64,000 nucleotides of DNA from Azospirillum ramasamyi (GCF_003233655.1 NZ_CP029829.1:2118978-2182977), one strand, 5' to 3'; positions 17,669 to 26,147 are shown, numbered from the stretch's first letter. Program-made: numbers and translations. The notes: generated by a model from the sequence alone, not told the origin.

Positions 17669-18070
17669 TCAGCGGTCCAGGTCGCGGATCGCGCGGTTCA
17701 GTTCGTATTCCTTCGAGGCGACGTAGGCCTCCATTCCGACGATCCGCTTCTCCATGTCGCGGAAGCGCTGCGTCAGGCCGGCGAGCGTCCGGTCTGGCTT
17801 GGTCGATACCGTCCGCCAGAACGCCTCCTCCTCGGCATCGCGATAGAGCTGCGCCGGACGCACCGGCAGCACCAGCAGCGCGATCACATAGGCGATGATC
17901 AGCGGCACCGAAAAGAAGAACAGGGCGACCAGCATCGCCAGCCGGACGACCCCCGGCCGCACGCCGAAGTAATCGGCGACGCCCGTGCACACCCCGCCCA
18001 GAACCCCGCGCTGCGGATCGCGATACAGCCGATGCGGATTCGGCGAGTCGTAGAAGGAGGTGCGGTCCAT
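17669..18070 (-). CDS. pspC: Phage shock protein C
   Basis: 133 residues. The PspC domain spans residues 10-75 (RLYRDPQRGVLGGVCTGVAD, then one long hydrophobic helix LAMLVALFFFSVPLIIAYVI). A soluble tail of about 60 residues follows, with a short coiled coil (FRDMEKRIVGMEAYVASKEY). In enterobacteria PspC with PspB senses secretin stress in the inner membrane and draws PspA from PspF. It is the last gene of the psp operon, 145 bases after pspB. Confidence 0.92.
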   Translation of the reverse strand: MDRTSFYDSPNPHRLYRDPQRGVLGGVCTGVADYFGVRPGVVRLAMLVALFFFSVPLIIAYVIALLVLPVRPAQLYRDAEEEAFWRTVSTKPDRTLAGLTQRFRDMEKRIVGMEAYVASKEYELNRAIRDLDR

Positions 18071-18215
18071 GGCGGCCTCGTTCCTTTCGTTCAGTTTCAG
18101 GTTGGTGAGGGCGTCGTGCGGCGCTTGCCCCTCCGGCTGCCACCTCCCCCGCCCCCGCCCCCGATCGGACGAGAGCAGGAAAGGGTTGGAGAGGAGGGGG
18201 CGTTCGCCAAAGCGC

Positions 18216-18443
18216 TCACACCTTGTTGCGCCAGTTCGGCGCCTCGGCGTCGAGCACGCGTTCCAGCGCATGGACTCGGGCCTCCAGCCGGTTGGAGATC
18301 TCCCACAACTCGGCCAGCAGCCGTTCGTCCTGCGCGGTGAGCCCGCGCTGCGCCCGCCATTTGGTGATGTAATGGAAGACGATCCAGACCGGCGCCACCA
18401 CCACCATGAACAGCACCGCGAGGACGAAACCCAGGAACCCCAT
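18216..18443 (-). CDS. pspB: Phage shock protein B
   Basis: 75 residues: one N-terminal transmembrane helix (LGFVLAVLFMVVVAPVWIVF) and a cytoplasmic leucine-rich coiled coil (LLAELWEISNRLEARVHALE). This is the standard PspB plan. It partners PspC in the membrane to control PspA. It lies 74 bases downstream of pspA. Confidence 0.92.
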   Translation of the reverse strand: MGFLGFVLAVLFMVVVAPVWIVFHYITKWRAQRGLTAQDERLLAELWEISNRLEARVHALERVLDAEAPNWRNKV

Positions 18444-18517
18444 GGTCGTCGGGCCTTCTTGTTGTCGTGAGGGAAGCGGGCGGGGCGTCACCGCCCCACC
18501 CGGGCACCGGAGCACGG

Positions 18518-19189
18518 TCAGCCGTTGCGCCGTGCGGCGATGCGGGCCTTCAGCGCAGCCAGATCCTCTTCGACCTTGTGGGCGGCCTCGAGTTCCGCGA
18601 TTTCCTCGGTCAGGCTCTTGGTGCGGCCCACGTCATAGGCCTCGACCCGGCCCTCCATCTCGTCCAGGTTGCGCTCGACCTGCTCGAAGCGCGACAGCGC
18701 CTCGTTGATGCGCTCGTCATGCAGGGCGCCGCGCAGCTTCACGCGGTTGCTGGCCGTCTGTGTGCGGGCGACCAGCGCCTTCTCGCGGGTCTTGGCGTCG
18801 GTCAGCTTGGCCTGCAGGCGGGCGATGTCCTCGTTGGCCTTGGACAGCGCGGCCTCGACCTGCACCAGCTGTTCGGTCAGCGCGTCGGCCTGCTCGGCGA
18901 CCTTGGCCTTGGCCAGCAGGGCGCCCTTGGCCAGATCCTCGCGGTCGCGGGTCAGCGCCACCTCGGCCTTGCGGTCCCACTCGTCGCGCTCGCGGTGGAG
19001 GTCGGCGACGCGGCGTTCGATCTCCTTCTTCTCCGCGATGATCTTGACGGTGGAGGAGCGCACCTCGACCAGGGTGTCTTCCATTTCCTGGACGATCAGG
19101 CGGATCAGCTTCTCCGGCTCCTCGGCGCGGTCGAGCAGGGAGTTCAGGTTCGACTGCACGATGTCGGTCAGGCGCGAAAAGATGCTCAT
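18518..19189 (-). CDS. pspA: Phage shock protein A (IM30/ESCRT-III family)
   Basis: 223 residues, almost wholly coiled coil, beginning MSIFSRLTDIVQSNLNSLLD with the amphipathic membrane-binding helix and then EEPEKLIRLIVQEMEDTLVE. PspA holds PspF inactive in the resting state and binds damaged inner membrane as large oligomers under stress, preserving the proton gradient. It follows the 54-residue gene by 17 bases, so both are made from the sigma-54 promoter at 19401-19417. Confidence 0.96.
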   Translation of the reverse strand: MSIFSRLTDIVQSNLNSLLDRAEEPEKLIRLIVQEMEDTLVEVRSSTVKIIAEKKEIERRVADLHRERDEWDRKAEVALTRDREDLAKGALLAKAKVAEQADALTEQLVQVEAALSKANEDIARLQAKLTDAKTREKALVARTQTASNRVKLRGALHDERINEALSRFEQVERNLDEMEGRVEAYDVGRTKSLTEEIAELEAAHKVEEDLAALKARIAARRNG

Positions 19190-19206
19190 GGTCGGTGTCC
19201 CGTGTA

Positions 19207-19371
19207 TCAGCCGATGATGGCGCCGGCGACGATGCCGGCGACGAAGAAAAGCCAGCTTTCGACCGGCCGTGTGGCGAGATAGTTGCGCACGCGCCGCAGC
19301 GTCGGGCGGCTCTGCGCGGTGTTGAATCGGTCGCCGCCATAGCGGCGGCGGAAATCGCTGAAGTCGCTCAT
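19207..19371 (-). CDS. Small membrane protein leading the psp operon, 54 residues
   Basis: It begins MSDFSDFRRRYGGDRFNTAQ and ends with one hydrophobic helix (ESWLFFVAGIVAGAIIG). AAGGAGG sits six bases before the ATG. It is the first gene after the sigma-54 promoter and 17 bases before pspA, so it must be co-expressed with the phage-shock response. No named Psp protein is recognised. A basic, Arg-rich N-terminus and a C-terminal anchor suggest a tail-anchored inner-membrane peptide. Confidence 0.8.
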   Translation of the reverse strand: MSDFSDFRRRYGGDRFNTAQSRPTLRRVRNYLATRPVESWLFFVAGIVAGAIIG

Positions 19372-19400
19372 GCTTGACCTCCTTGCCATACCGTCTCTAT

Positions 19401-19417
19401 CGCAACCAGCGTGCCAA
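19401..19417 (-). promoter_or_regulatory. Sigma-54 promoter of the psp operon
   Basis: On the minus strand the sequence is TTGGCACGCTGGTTGC: the -24 element TTGGCAC and -12 element TTGC keep exactly ten bases between GG and GC. It lies about 30 bases before the first psp gene. AT-rich DNA at 19420-19460 and upstream is the probable PspF binding region. Confidence 0.85.
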
Positions 19418-19550
19418 CTCGGCCGAAAATCTGTCAAACAATTGAAATTAATAGATTTTTCGCCCTGGATCAGGCGGCGCCTCCCGGCTTGCCGCATCGC
19501 CGTTTCAGCAATATCATCGCATATATGGCGATGAAGTGGTTGAATGCACG

Positions 19551-20600
19551 ATGAAAGCCGCTCCTCCCTCCCTGCTCGGTGAATCGCCGCCCTTTCTGGC
19601 GACGCTGTCCCATGTCTCGCGGGTGGCGCCGCTGGAGCGGCCGGTGCTGGTGATCGGGGAGCGTGGGACGGGCAAGGAGCTGATCGCCGCCCGCCTGCAC
19701 TACCTGTCGCAGCGGTGGGACCGTCCCTTCGTCAAGGTGAACTGCGCCGCGCTGCCCGAATCGCTGCTCGATTCTGAGTTGTTCGGGCATGAGGCCGGGG
19801 CCTTCACCGGCGCCACCCGCCGGCAGATCGGCCGGATCGAACAGGCCGACGGCGGCACGCTGTTCCTGGACGAGATCGCCACCGCCTCCCCCGCCGTGCA
19901 GGAAAAGCTTCTGCGCGCCGTGGAGTATGGCGAGATCGAGCGGGTCGGCGGACGCACCGCCACCGTCGACGTGCGGGTGGTGGGCGCGACGAACGCCGAC
20001 CTGCCGGCCCTGGCCGCGGCAGGCCGTTTCCGCGCCGACCTGCTGGACCGGCTGGCCTTCGACGTGGTGACCCTGCCGCCGCTGCGCGCCCGGCCCGAGG
20101 ACATCCCGCCGCTGGCCGAGCATTTCGCGCTGGGCATGGTGCGCGAACTGGAGCGCCCGCTGTTTTCCGGCTTCACCGCCGCCGCGCTCGACCGGCTGCG
20201 CGCCCATGACTGGCCCGGCAACGTGCGCGAACTGCGCAACGCGGTGGAGCGCTCGGTCGCCGCCGCCGAGACCGACGAGCCGCTGGACCGCATCATCCTC
20301 GACCCCTTCGACTCGCCCTGGCGCCCGGCCGCCGCGCCGATCCCCGCGCCGACCGCCCTCCCTGCTCAGACACAGGCGCCGGCGCCCGCCCCGAAGGCGC
20401 CTGCGCCGGCCCTCCCCGCCTTCGACGGCGGTATCCTCGATCAGGTCCGCGCCTTCGAGGCCGCCAAGCTGCGCGAGGCCCTGGAGCGGAACCGCTTCAA
20501 CCAGCGCCAGACCGCCGAGGCGCTGGGGCTCGGCTACCACCAGCTGCGCGGCATGCTGAAGAAGCACGGGCTGATCCCGCCACCCCCTCTGCGACCATAG
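19551..20600 (+). CDS. pspF: Sigma-54-dependent psp operon activator PspF
   Basis: 349 residues: an AAA+ domain straight from the N-terminus, with no receiver or sensor domain, as in PspF. Walker A is GERGTGKEL, the sigma-54 contact loop is GAFTGA (AGAFTGATRRQIG), Walker B is GGTLFLDEIA, and the C-terminal Fis-type helix-turn-helix is RQTAEALGLGYHQLRGMLKK. It activates the divergent psp promoter when PspA releases it. A Pro/Ala linker (residues 262-295) separates the two domains. A GTG at 19536 could add five residues; the ATG at 19551 is preferred. Confidence 0.95.
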   Translation: MKAAPPSLLGESPPFLATLSHVSRVAPLERPVLVIGERGTGKELIAARLHYLSQRWDRPFVKVNCAALPESLLDSELFGHEAGAFTGATRRQIGRIEQADGGTLFLDEIATASPAVQEKLLRAVEYGEIERVGGRTATVDVRVVGATNADLPALAAAGRFRADLLDRLAFDVVTLPPLRARPEDIPPLAEHFALGMVRELERPLFSGFTAAALDRLRAHDWPGNVRELRNAVERSVAAAETDEPLDRIILDPFDSPWRPAAAPIPAPTALPAQTQAPAPAPKAPAPALPAFDGGILDQVRAFEAAKLREALERNRFNQRQTAEALGLGYHQLRGMLKKHGLIPPPPLRP

Positions 20601-20632
20601 GCCGTCCCCAGGTCGCGCCCGTACCATGCTAT

Positions 20633-20661
20633 ACCGGTCGCTCAACCGTCGAGCGAGCGGT
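20633..20661. other. Inverted repeat in the aceB leader
   Basis: ACCGGTCGCTC, seven bases, GAGCGAGCGGT: ten of eleven positions pair. It follows TATACC and lies about 30 bases before the malate synthase start, so it could be an operator or an attenuating hairpin. No T-run follows. Confidence 0.4.
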
Positions 20662-20691
20662 TCGTCACCATACGGGAAGGGGAGCAGCACG

Positions 20692-22296
20692 ATGGCCACC
20701 AGCATGCCCAGCCTTGAGATCCGCGGTCCGATGAAGCCCGGTTTCGAGGAGATCCTGACGCCGGAGGCGATGGCCTTCCTGGCGGAACTGGAGGGTCGCT
20801 TCGGGCCGGAACGGCTGCGGCTGCTGGACGTGCGGACCAAGCGCCAGGCACTGCTCGACCAGGGCCACAAGCCGGACTTCCTGCCGGAAACCCGTGCCAT
20901 CCGCGAAGCCGGCTGGACCATCAGCCCGCTGCCCGTCGACCTGCTCGACCGCCGGGTGGAGATCACCGGGCCGGTCGACCGCAAGATGGTCATCAATGCG
21001 CTGAACAGCGGCGCAAAGGTCTTCATGGCCGATTACGAGGATGCCACCTGTCCGACCTGGACCAATCTGGTCGAGGGACAGATCAACATCCGCGACGCCG
21101 TGCGCCGGACCATCTCTTACGAGGATCCGGCCAGCGGGAAGAAATACCGCCTGAGCGACAAGACGGCCGTGCTGAAAATCCGCCCGCGCGGCTGGCATCT
21201 GGACGAAAGCCATGTGCTGATGGAAGGCGAGCCGATGACCGGCGCGCTGTTCGACTTCGGCCTGCATGTCTTCCACAACGCCAAGGAGCTTCTGGCCCGC
21301 GGCAGCGGCCCCTATTTCTACCTGCCCAAGCTGGAAAGCCATTTCGAGGCGCGGCTGTGGCGCGAGGTCTTCCTGGTGGCGGAGGAATACCTCCATCTGC
21401 CGCACGGCTCGATCAAGGCGACGGTGCTGATCGAGACCATCCTCGCCGCCTTCGAGATGGACGAGATCCTGTACGAACTGCGCGAGCATTCCGCCGGCCT
21501 GAACTGCGGGCGCTGGGACTATATCTTCAGCTTCATCAGGAAGTTCCGGAAGGATCCCGCCGCCGTCATGCCCGACCGGGCCGAGGTGACGATGGCCACC
21601 CCCTTCCTGTCGGCCTACAGCCAGCTGGCGATCAAAACCTGTCACCGCCGCGGCGCGCCCGCCATCGGCGGCATGGCCGCCTTCATCCCGGTCAAGGACA
21701 ACCCCGAGGCGAACGAGGTCGCCTTCTCCCGCGTGCGCGCCGACAAGGAGCGCGAGGCGTCCAACGGCCATGACGGCACCTGGGTCGCCCATCCCGGTCT
21801 GGTGCCGGTGGCGCGCGAGGTGTTCGACGCCTACATGACCACGCCGAACCAGATCGCCCGCAAGCGCACCGACGTGACCGTCACCGCCGCCGACCTGCTG
21901 GCGGTGCCCGCCGGGCCGAAGACCGAAGCCGGCCTGCGCAACAACGTGGCAGTCGGCATCGGCTATATCGAGGCATGGCTGCGCGGCCAGGGCTGCGTCC
22001 CGCTGTTCAACCTGATGGAGGACGCCGCCACCGCGGAGATCAGCCGCACCCAGATCTGGCAATGGGTCCACACCGGCACGGCGCTGGACGACGGACAGCC
22101 CGTCACCCTGGACCTCGTCGATCGCGTGATCGCGGAGGAACTGTCCGCCTGGAAGGCGCGTGTCGGCGCCGACGCCTATGCCAAGGGCCGCTACGCCGAT
22201 GCCGCCGCCCTGTTCCGCGATCTGGTCGCGCGCGAGGACTTCACCGAATTCCTGACGCTGCCGGCCTACCAGCGCGTGGTGGCGGAAGGGGCGTAA
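20692..22296 (+). CDS. aceB: Malate synthase A
   Basis: 534 residues, the usual length of the A isoform. It condenses glyoxylate with acetyl-CoA to malate in the glyoxylate shunt, which is needed for growth on acetate or fatty acids. Family marks include VFMADYEDATCPTWTN, LKIRPRGWHLDESHV, PYFYLPKLESHFEARLW, SAGLNCGRWDYIFSFI and GMAAFIPVKD. The start is set by GGGAAGGGGAG just upstream of the ATG. No isocitrate lyase gene is nearby. Confidence 0.97.
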   Translation: MATSMPSLEIRGPMKPGFEEILTPEAMAFLAELEGRFGPERLRLLDVRTKRQALLDQGHKPDFLPETRAIREAGWTISPLPVDLLDRRVEITGPVDRKMVINALNSGAKVFMADYEDATCPTWTNLVEGQINIRDAVRRTISYEDPASGKKYRLSDKTAVLKIRPRGWHLDESHVLMEGEPMTGALFDFGLHVFHNAKELLARGSGPYFYLPKLESHFEARLWREVFLVAEEYLHLPHGSIKATVLIETILAAFEMDEILYELREHSAGLNCGRWDYIFSFIRKFRKDPAAVMPDRAEVTMATPFLSAYSQLAIKTCHRRGAPAIGGMAAFIPVKDNPEANEVAFSRVRADKEREASNGHDGTWVAHPGLVPVAREVFDAYMTTPNQIARKRTDVTVTAADLLAVPAGPKTEAGLRNNVAVGIGYIEAWLRGQGCVPLFNLMEDAATAEISRTQIWQWVHTGTALDDGQPVTLDLVDRVIAEELSAWKARVGADAYAKGRYADAAALFRDLVAREDFTEFLTLPAYQRVVAEGA

Positions 22297-22348
22297 AGCC
22301 CTTTGCGGGGAGAGGGGGAGTGACCGCCCCCTCGAACCCGCGATTCCG

Positions 22349-22921
22349 TCAGACCCGCTCGGCCACCCAGATCACCGCACGGGTGCCGGCCTTGATCGCC
22401 GCCGACAGCACCGGATAGCCGGGCGCGCGCTCCGCCTCGTTGACGATGCCGATGTCGCGGTGCTCGACCTCCTCCGCCTGAAACTTGCGGATACTGTCGG
22501 CGAGTTCCTGTTCGTCGGGGCCGAGGTGCTTCAACTGCGCCTCGTAATGCTCCTCGATCACCTCTTCGACGGCGACGGTGCAGGCCATCGCCGCACGCTC
22601 GCCGAGGATCGCGGTGCCGGCCCCCAGCAGGAAGCCGGTGACGTGCCACAGCGGCTGCAGCATGGTCGGCCGCACGCGGCGCCGGTTCAGCTGCTTCTCG
22701 AAATATTGCAGATGGACCAGTTCCTGCTCCGCCATGTGGCGCAGGGTCTTGCCATGCCGGCCCTTGCCGATGACGGCGATCTGGCCCTCATAGATGCGCT
22801 TGGCGCCATATTCGCCGGCATGGTCGACGCGGACGATGCGGGCCAGCCGTTCCCGCCGCGGCAGGTCGCCGGGCAAGGCGCCATGGCGCGGGATGGCGGT
22901 CGGAGAAGTCGTTTCGCTCAC
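22349..22921 (-). CDS. coq7: COQ7-type demethoxyubiquinone hydroxylase
   Basis: 190 residues. This di-iron carboxylate enzyme hydroxylates 2-polyprenyl-3-methyl-6-methoxybenzoquinol in ubiquinone synthesis. The ligand motifs are DHAGEYGAKRIY, AEQELVHLQYFE, EEVIEEHYEAQL and EEVEHRDIG (two ExxH pairs plus bridging Glu). The start is the GTG at 22921, whose GTGA overlaps the TGA of dsbB, so translation is coupled. The use of COQ7 instead of the flavin enzyme UbiF is normal for alphaproteobacteria. Confidence 0.94.
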   Translation of the reverse strand: MSETTSPTAIPRHGALPGDLPRRERLARIVRVDHAGEYGAKRIYEGQIAVIGKGRHGKTLRHMAEQELVHLQYFEKQLNRRRVRPTMLQPLWHVTGFLLGAGTAILGERAAMACTVAVEEVIEEHYEAQLKHLGPDEQELADSIRKFQAEEVEHRDIGIVNEAERAPGYPVLSAAIKAGTRAVIWVAERV

Positions 22922-23454
22922 AATGCAGTCCTCGACACCGGGGTGCGGATGTAGGCGGTGCGCGCCGCGACGAAGGCGTAGGCCGCCAGCGCCAGCGAGA
23001 TCGCCACGTTGTAGCCCGCCATGGAAATGCCGAACAGCGACCAGGCCACTTCGTCGCAACGGGTGACCGGCGCCGCCATCACCTGCGCCCGCAACGCCTC
23101 CAGCGAGTTCGCCGGAGCCGAGCCGCCGCAGGACGAGGTGCCGGCCCACCAATGCTGCTCCACCCCGACATGATAGGCGGCGATGCCGGCACCGGCCAGC
23201 AGGGCCAGCCCGCTCGCCACCAGCAGCGCGTCGCCCAGCCCCTTCCAGCGGCGGAACAGCCAGGTCACCAGCCCGAACACCATCACCGCCACATAGGGCC
23301 AGCGCTGCATGATGCAGAGGATGCAGGGTTGGTAATCCAGCACGAACTGGAAGAACAGGGCCGACAGCAGCACGCCCGCGCTGGCCAGCGCCAGCAGCAG
23401 CGCCGCGACGCGGGGATCGTCGAAGATGCGGGACATGAGGGGCTTGGTCGTCAT
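22918..23454 (-). CDS. dsbB: Disulfide bond formation protein B
   Basis: 178 residues with four transmembrane helices (VAALLLALASAGVLLSALFF; VAVMVFGLVTWLF; ALLVASGLALLAGAGIAAY; NVAISLALAAYAFVAA). The first periplasmic loop holds the redox pair CILC and the second loop holds Cys residues in SSCGGS and VTRCDEV. DsbB passes electrons from DsbA to ubiquinone. Coupling with coq7 by a four-base overlap therefore ties a quinone-using enzyme to a quinone-making one. The start at 23454 matches family length; an ATG at 23436 is possible. Confidence 0.93.
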   Translation of the reverse strand: MTTKPLMSRIFDDPRVAALLLALASAGVLLSALFFQFVLDYQPCILCIMQRWPYVAVMVFGLVTWLFRRWKGLGDALLVASGLALLAGAGIAAYHVGVEQHWWAGTSSCGGSAPANSLEALRAQVMAAPVTRCDEVAWSLFGISMAGYNVAISLALAAYAFVAARTAYIRTPVSRTAL

Positions 23455-23654
23455 GACCGACAAGGTAGCGCGTGCCGGACCGTTCGACCAGCCGTCCGCG
23501 ACGCGCGCACCGCCCCTGCGACCGCATGGCAGGGACGGCACCGCCGCCGGGGAATAGGCGCGGCCGTGGCGGCGTCGCCCATCGCCGATGGGATGGAGCA
23601 GCCTTTCTTTTGCGCTTTCCGTTTGCGGACTGTTGCGTTAGAAGAGGCGTCGCT

Positions 23655-23739
23655 GCGGGCGTGGTGAAATTGGTAGACGCGCCGGACTCAAAATCCGGTT
23701 CCGCAAGGAGTGTCGGTTCGAGTCCGACCGCCCGCACCA
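23655..23739 (+). tRNA. tRNA-Leu(CAA)
   Basis: The acceptor arms GCGGGCG and CGCCCGC pair; the D-loop has TGGTAGACGC, the anticodon stem CCGGA/TCCGG encloses CTCAAAA (anticodon CAA), a short variable arm follows, the T-loop is GGTTCGAGTCC, and the 3' CCA is encoded. The length of 85 with a long variable arm fits class II leucine tRNA reading UUG. Confidence 0.95.
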
Positions 23740-23896
23740 CCTACTCCGACCGGCCTCCCGGTCCCGACCGGCAAGTCGCCGCCCCCTCTTCGAAAACCGG
23801 ATCGCACACGGCGTCGCTGACAGCGGCAGGGCCGACTGGCTGACCGACACTGCGCTCCATCTGACCCAGCTCGCACAGGATCGGCAGGCGCGCCCA

Positions 23897-23925
23897 TTGA
23901 CATTAAATTAGAATTTGCTGATTTT
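23897..23925 (+). promoter_or_regulatory. Probable sigma-70 promoter for the rhodanese gene
   Basis: TTGACA at 23897, a 17-base AT-rich spacer, and a weak -10 GATTTT lie about 65 bases before the rhodanese start. This is the most AT-rich patch for several hundred bases. Confidence 0.45.
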
Positions 23926-23991
23926 AAAGGCAGGGGTTTTCCCGGCATCCGCCCGGCCCGACGATCACACCTGTTTCAAGGCAAGCCGACC

Positions 23992-24375
23992 ATGCTCCTG
24001 TGCACACTGATCCGCCGACTGTTCCCCGCCGCCCCATCGGCCGATCAGACCGGCACCGGTGCCATCCGCCAGATCGACCCGGCGACCGCCATCGAATTGC
24101 AGGCCAGCGGCAAAGCGGTGATCGTCGATGTCCGCGAACCCCATGAACATGCCGCCGGCCATATTCCCGGCGCCATCCTGAACCCGCTGTCCTCTTTCGA
24201 CCCGTCGCGGGTACCGGCCGACCCGGCCAAGCATCTGGTTTTCCACTGCCAGGGAGGCATGCGCTGCGGTTCCGCCGCCGAACGCATGATGACCGCCGGC
24301 CACACCGGCACCATCAACCGCCTGCGCGGCGGCTTCGCCGCCTGGGTCAATGCCGGGGGTCCGGTGGAGCGCTGA
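23992..24375 (+). CDS. Rhodanese-like domain protein
   Basis: 127 residues, a single rhodanese domain: entry VIVDVREPHEHAAGHIPGAI, active-site loop CQGGMRCG after VFH, and exit RLRGGFAAWVNAGG. The catalytic cysteine would carry a persulfide, and a second cysteine ends the loop. Such proteins shuttle sulfur or detoxify cyanide; the partner is unknown. The ATG at 23992 is preceded by a weak ribosome site. It stands alone between two opposed tRNA-Leu genes. Confidence 0.88.
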   Translation: MLLCTLIRRLFPAAPSADQTGTGAIRQIDPATAIELQASGKAVIVDVREPHEHAAGHIPGAILNPLSSFDPSRVPADPAKHLVFHCQGGMRCGSAAERMMTAGHTGTINRLRGGFAAWVNAGGPVER

Positions 24376-24427
24376 TTGTCGGTTTGGAAGAAGGCCGGAC
24401 TGCAATGAAGCCGGACTGCAATGAAGA

Positions 24428-24512
24428 TGGTGCGGGCGGCGGGACTCGAACCCGCATACCTAAGGGTGAGGGATTTTAAGTCCCTTGCGTCTACCAGTTT
24501 CGCCACGCCCGC
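24428..24512 (-). tRNA. tRNA-Leu(TAA)
   Basis: The minus strand reads GCGGGCGTGGCGAAACTGGT and onward; the anticodon stem GGGA/TCCC encloses CTTAAAA (anticodon TAA, reading UUA/UUG). There is a long variable arm, the T-loop GGTTCGAGTCC and an encoded CCA. Its acceptor stem is identical to that of the tRNA-Leu at 23655, and it points the opposite way. Confidence 0.95.
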
Positions 24513-24604
24513 GCCCCGGACTCCGCCATCATAGGCCGGTCAGGCAACCGGATCATGACGGCAAAGCCCATGTCGACGGAGCGGCCCCGCGCTGCCCGCA
24601 CAGA

Positions 24605-24624
24605 TTGCATACCGTGATATGCAA
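24605..24624. promoter_or_regulatory. Perfect inverted repeat, candidate operator
   Basis: TTGCATA, six bases, TATGCAA lies in the 254-base gap between tRNA-Leu(TAA) and the small membrane gene at 24767. The symmetry and AT-rich arms suit a dimeric regulator; nothing identifies which. Confidence 0.4.
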
Positions 24625-24766
24625 CGCACCGTTCCGTGGTCATGACTTAGACAATCGCGGGGCTGCGGGTCAAGGGGCCTTCGCAATACCGCGGGCATTC
24701 CCATATGGAAGGAAGCGCAACTGTGGGACCGGCCCTGAGCAGGGCCGGAGAATGGGAGGACGCGGC

Positions 24767-24946
24767 GTGAGCGAGACGAACTGGTTGTCGCTGGTGGCGC
24801 TTTTGATGGTGGCCGTTCTGGTGGTGCCGGCGGCCCTTCGCCGGAACCGCGGCGTCGCGCTGCGCAATGCCGCGCTCTGGCTGGCGGTGATCGTGGCGCT
24901 GGTGTGGATTTATAACAGCTTCGGACCGTTCGGCGGCAATTTCTGA
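24767..24946 (+). CDS. Small two-helix membrane protein, 59 residues
   Basis: After SETNW come two hydrophobic helices, LSLVALLMVAVLVVPAAL and NAALWLAVIVALVWIYNSF, separated by the basic turn RRNRGVALR. GGGAGGA lies before the GTG start; an ATG at 24752 would place the ribosome site inside the gene, so GTG is preferred. It resembles the isolated N-terminal anchor of retropepsin-like membrane proteins, but no protease domain follows. Function unknown. Confidence 0.7.
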   Translation: MSETNWLSLVALLMVAVLVVPAALRRNRGVALRNAALWLAVIVALVWIYNSFGPFGGNF

Positions 24947-25009
24947 GCGCGGACAATCCGAACGGCCCGCCGGCCAACTGCGTCGAAGTGCCTCAGGGAC
25001 CGGAGTGCT

Positions 25010-25255
25010 TCAGGGCCGGGTGTCCTCGTTCATCGCCATGATGCCGATCCCCATCGACACGCTGCCGAAGGTCAGCATCAGGCCGGCATAGAGCATGACG
25101 GTCGCGGTGATCCCGTATTCGCTGCTGCCGATCAGCGTCGCCAAATTGGCGACGTCGAACCACAAGAGGCCAGTTGCCAGCACCACCGCACCCGCGACGC
25201 CTGCGGCCAGATGACGCAGAAGGAACAGCAACGCCGCTTTCTCAAAGCTCTTCAT
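25010..25255 (-). CDS. Small membrane protein of unknown function, 81 residues
   Basis: It begins MKSFEKAALLFLLRHLAAGV and has two or three transmembrane segments (AAGVAGAVVLATGLLWFDV; ITATVMLYAGLMLTFGSVSM). GGAGGCTCCGCC precedes the start. It is convergent with the 59-residue gene. No domain is recognised; the composition and clear start support a real gene. Confidence 0.7.
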   Translation of the reverse strand: MKSFEKAALLFLLRHLAAGVAGAVVLATGLLWFDVANLATLIGSSEYGITATVMLYAGLMLTFGSVSMGIGIMAMNEDTRP

Positions 25256-25361
25256 GGCGGAGCCTCCCGGCAGACTCGGTTGAGATGATGAGAGGCTAAT
25301 GTAGGACCGAATCGGTCCGGGACAATCGATCCGCCGACATAGCCCCGATCATGGCGGCGCA

Positions 25362-26147
25362 CTACCCTTTCGTACCAACGGTGATGGTCGGCGTACCGCC
25401 CAGACGGCGAATGATCGCCGCTAATTCATCCGCCGCCGCCGTCACCTCGGCCTCGTCGGTGCCGCGCAGGACCAGGCTGACGCCGAAGAAGCCGTTGCGG
25501 AAGTAAGGATAGCTGCCGATCTCGAGATTCGGATGGCGGTCCTGCAAGGCCGACAGGTCGGATGCGATCACCCCCTCCCCCAACTCGCAGGCCACCGTGC
25601 GGGCATGCAGCGCCGGCCCGCCGGCCAGCCGCGGCAGGATGCCGTCCAGCATCGCCCGCATGATGTTGGGCACGCCGGCCATGACGAAGACGTTGCCGAT
25701 CTGGAAGCCCGGCGCCTGGCTGATCGGGTTGTCGATCAGGATGCCGCCGGCCGGGACGTTGGCCATGCGCAGCCGCGCCTCGTTCAGCTGGCCGGCGGCG
25801 TAATGACGCTCCAGCCGGGCGACCGCCTCCGGGTTGCGCTCCAGCGCCACGCCGAAGGCCTTGGCGACGCAGGCGGCGGTGATGTCGTCGTGGGTCGGGC
25901 CGATGCCGCCGGTGGTGAAGACATAGGTGTAGCGGGCGCGCAGGGCGTTGACCGCGGCGACGACCTCCTCCTCCACATCCGGCACCACGCGGGCCTCGCG
26001 CAGCAGCACCCCGATCTCGCTCAGCTTCTCGGCGATGTGGCCCAGGTTGGCGTCCTTGGTGCGGCCCGACAGGATCTCGTTGCCGATCACCAGGACGGCG
26101 GCGGTCGGATTGGTTCCGGTCGGAATTGCGGCGGCTTCGGACGTCAT
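25362..26147 (-). CDS. CinA N-terminal (MoaB/MogA-like) domain protein
   Basis: 261 residues. The molybdopterin-binding-type fold has [40 protein letters not shown] and [20 protein letters not shown]. It corresponds to the competence/damage-inducible CinA N-terminal domain without the C-terminal nicotinamide-nucleotide deamidase domain. Such COG1058 proteins may act as ADP-ribose or nucleotide pyrophosphatases. It is divergent from sfsA with only 15 bases between the starts, so the two share one promoter region. Confidence 0.88.
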   Translation of the reverse strand: MTSEAAAIPTGTNPTAAVLVIGNEILSGRTKDANLGHIAEKLSEIGVLLREARVVPDVEEEVVAAVNALRARYTYVFTTGGIGPTHDDITAACVAKAFGVALERNPEAVARLERHYAAGQLNEARLRMANVPAGGILIDNPISQAPGFQIGNVFVMAGVPNIMRAMLDGILPRLAGGPALHARTVACELGEGVIASDLSALQDRHPNLEIGSYPYFRNGFFGVSLVLRGTDEAEVTAAADELAAIIRRLGGTPTITVGTKG

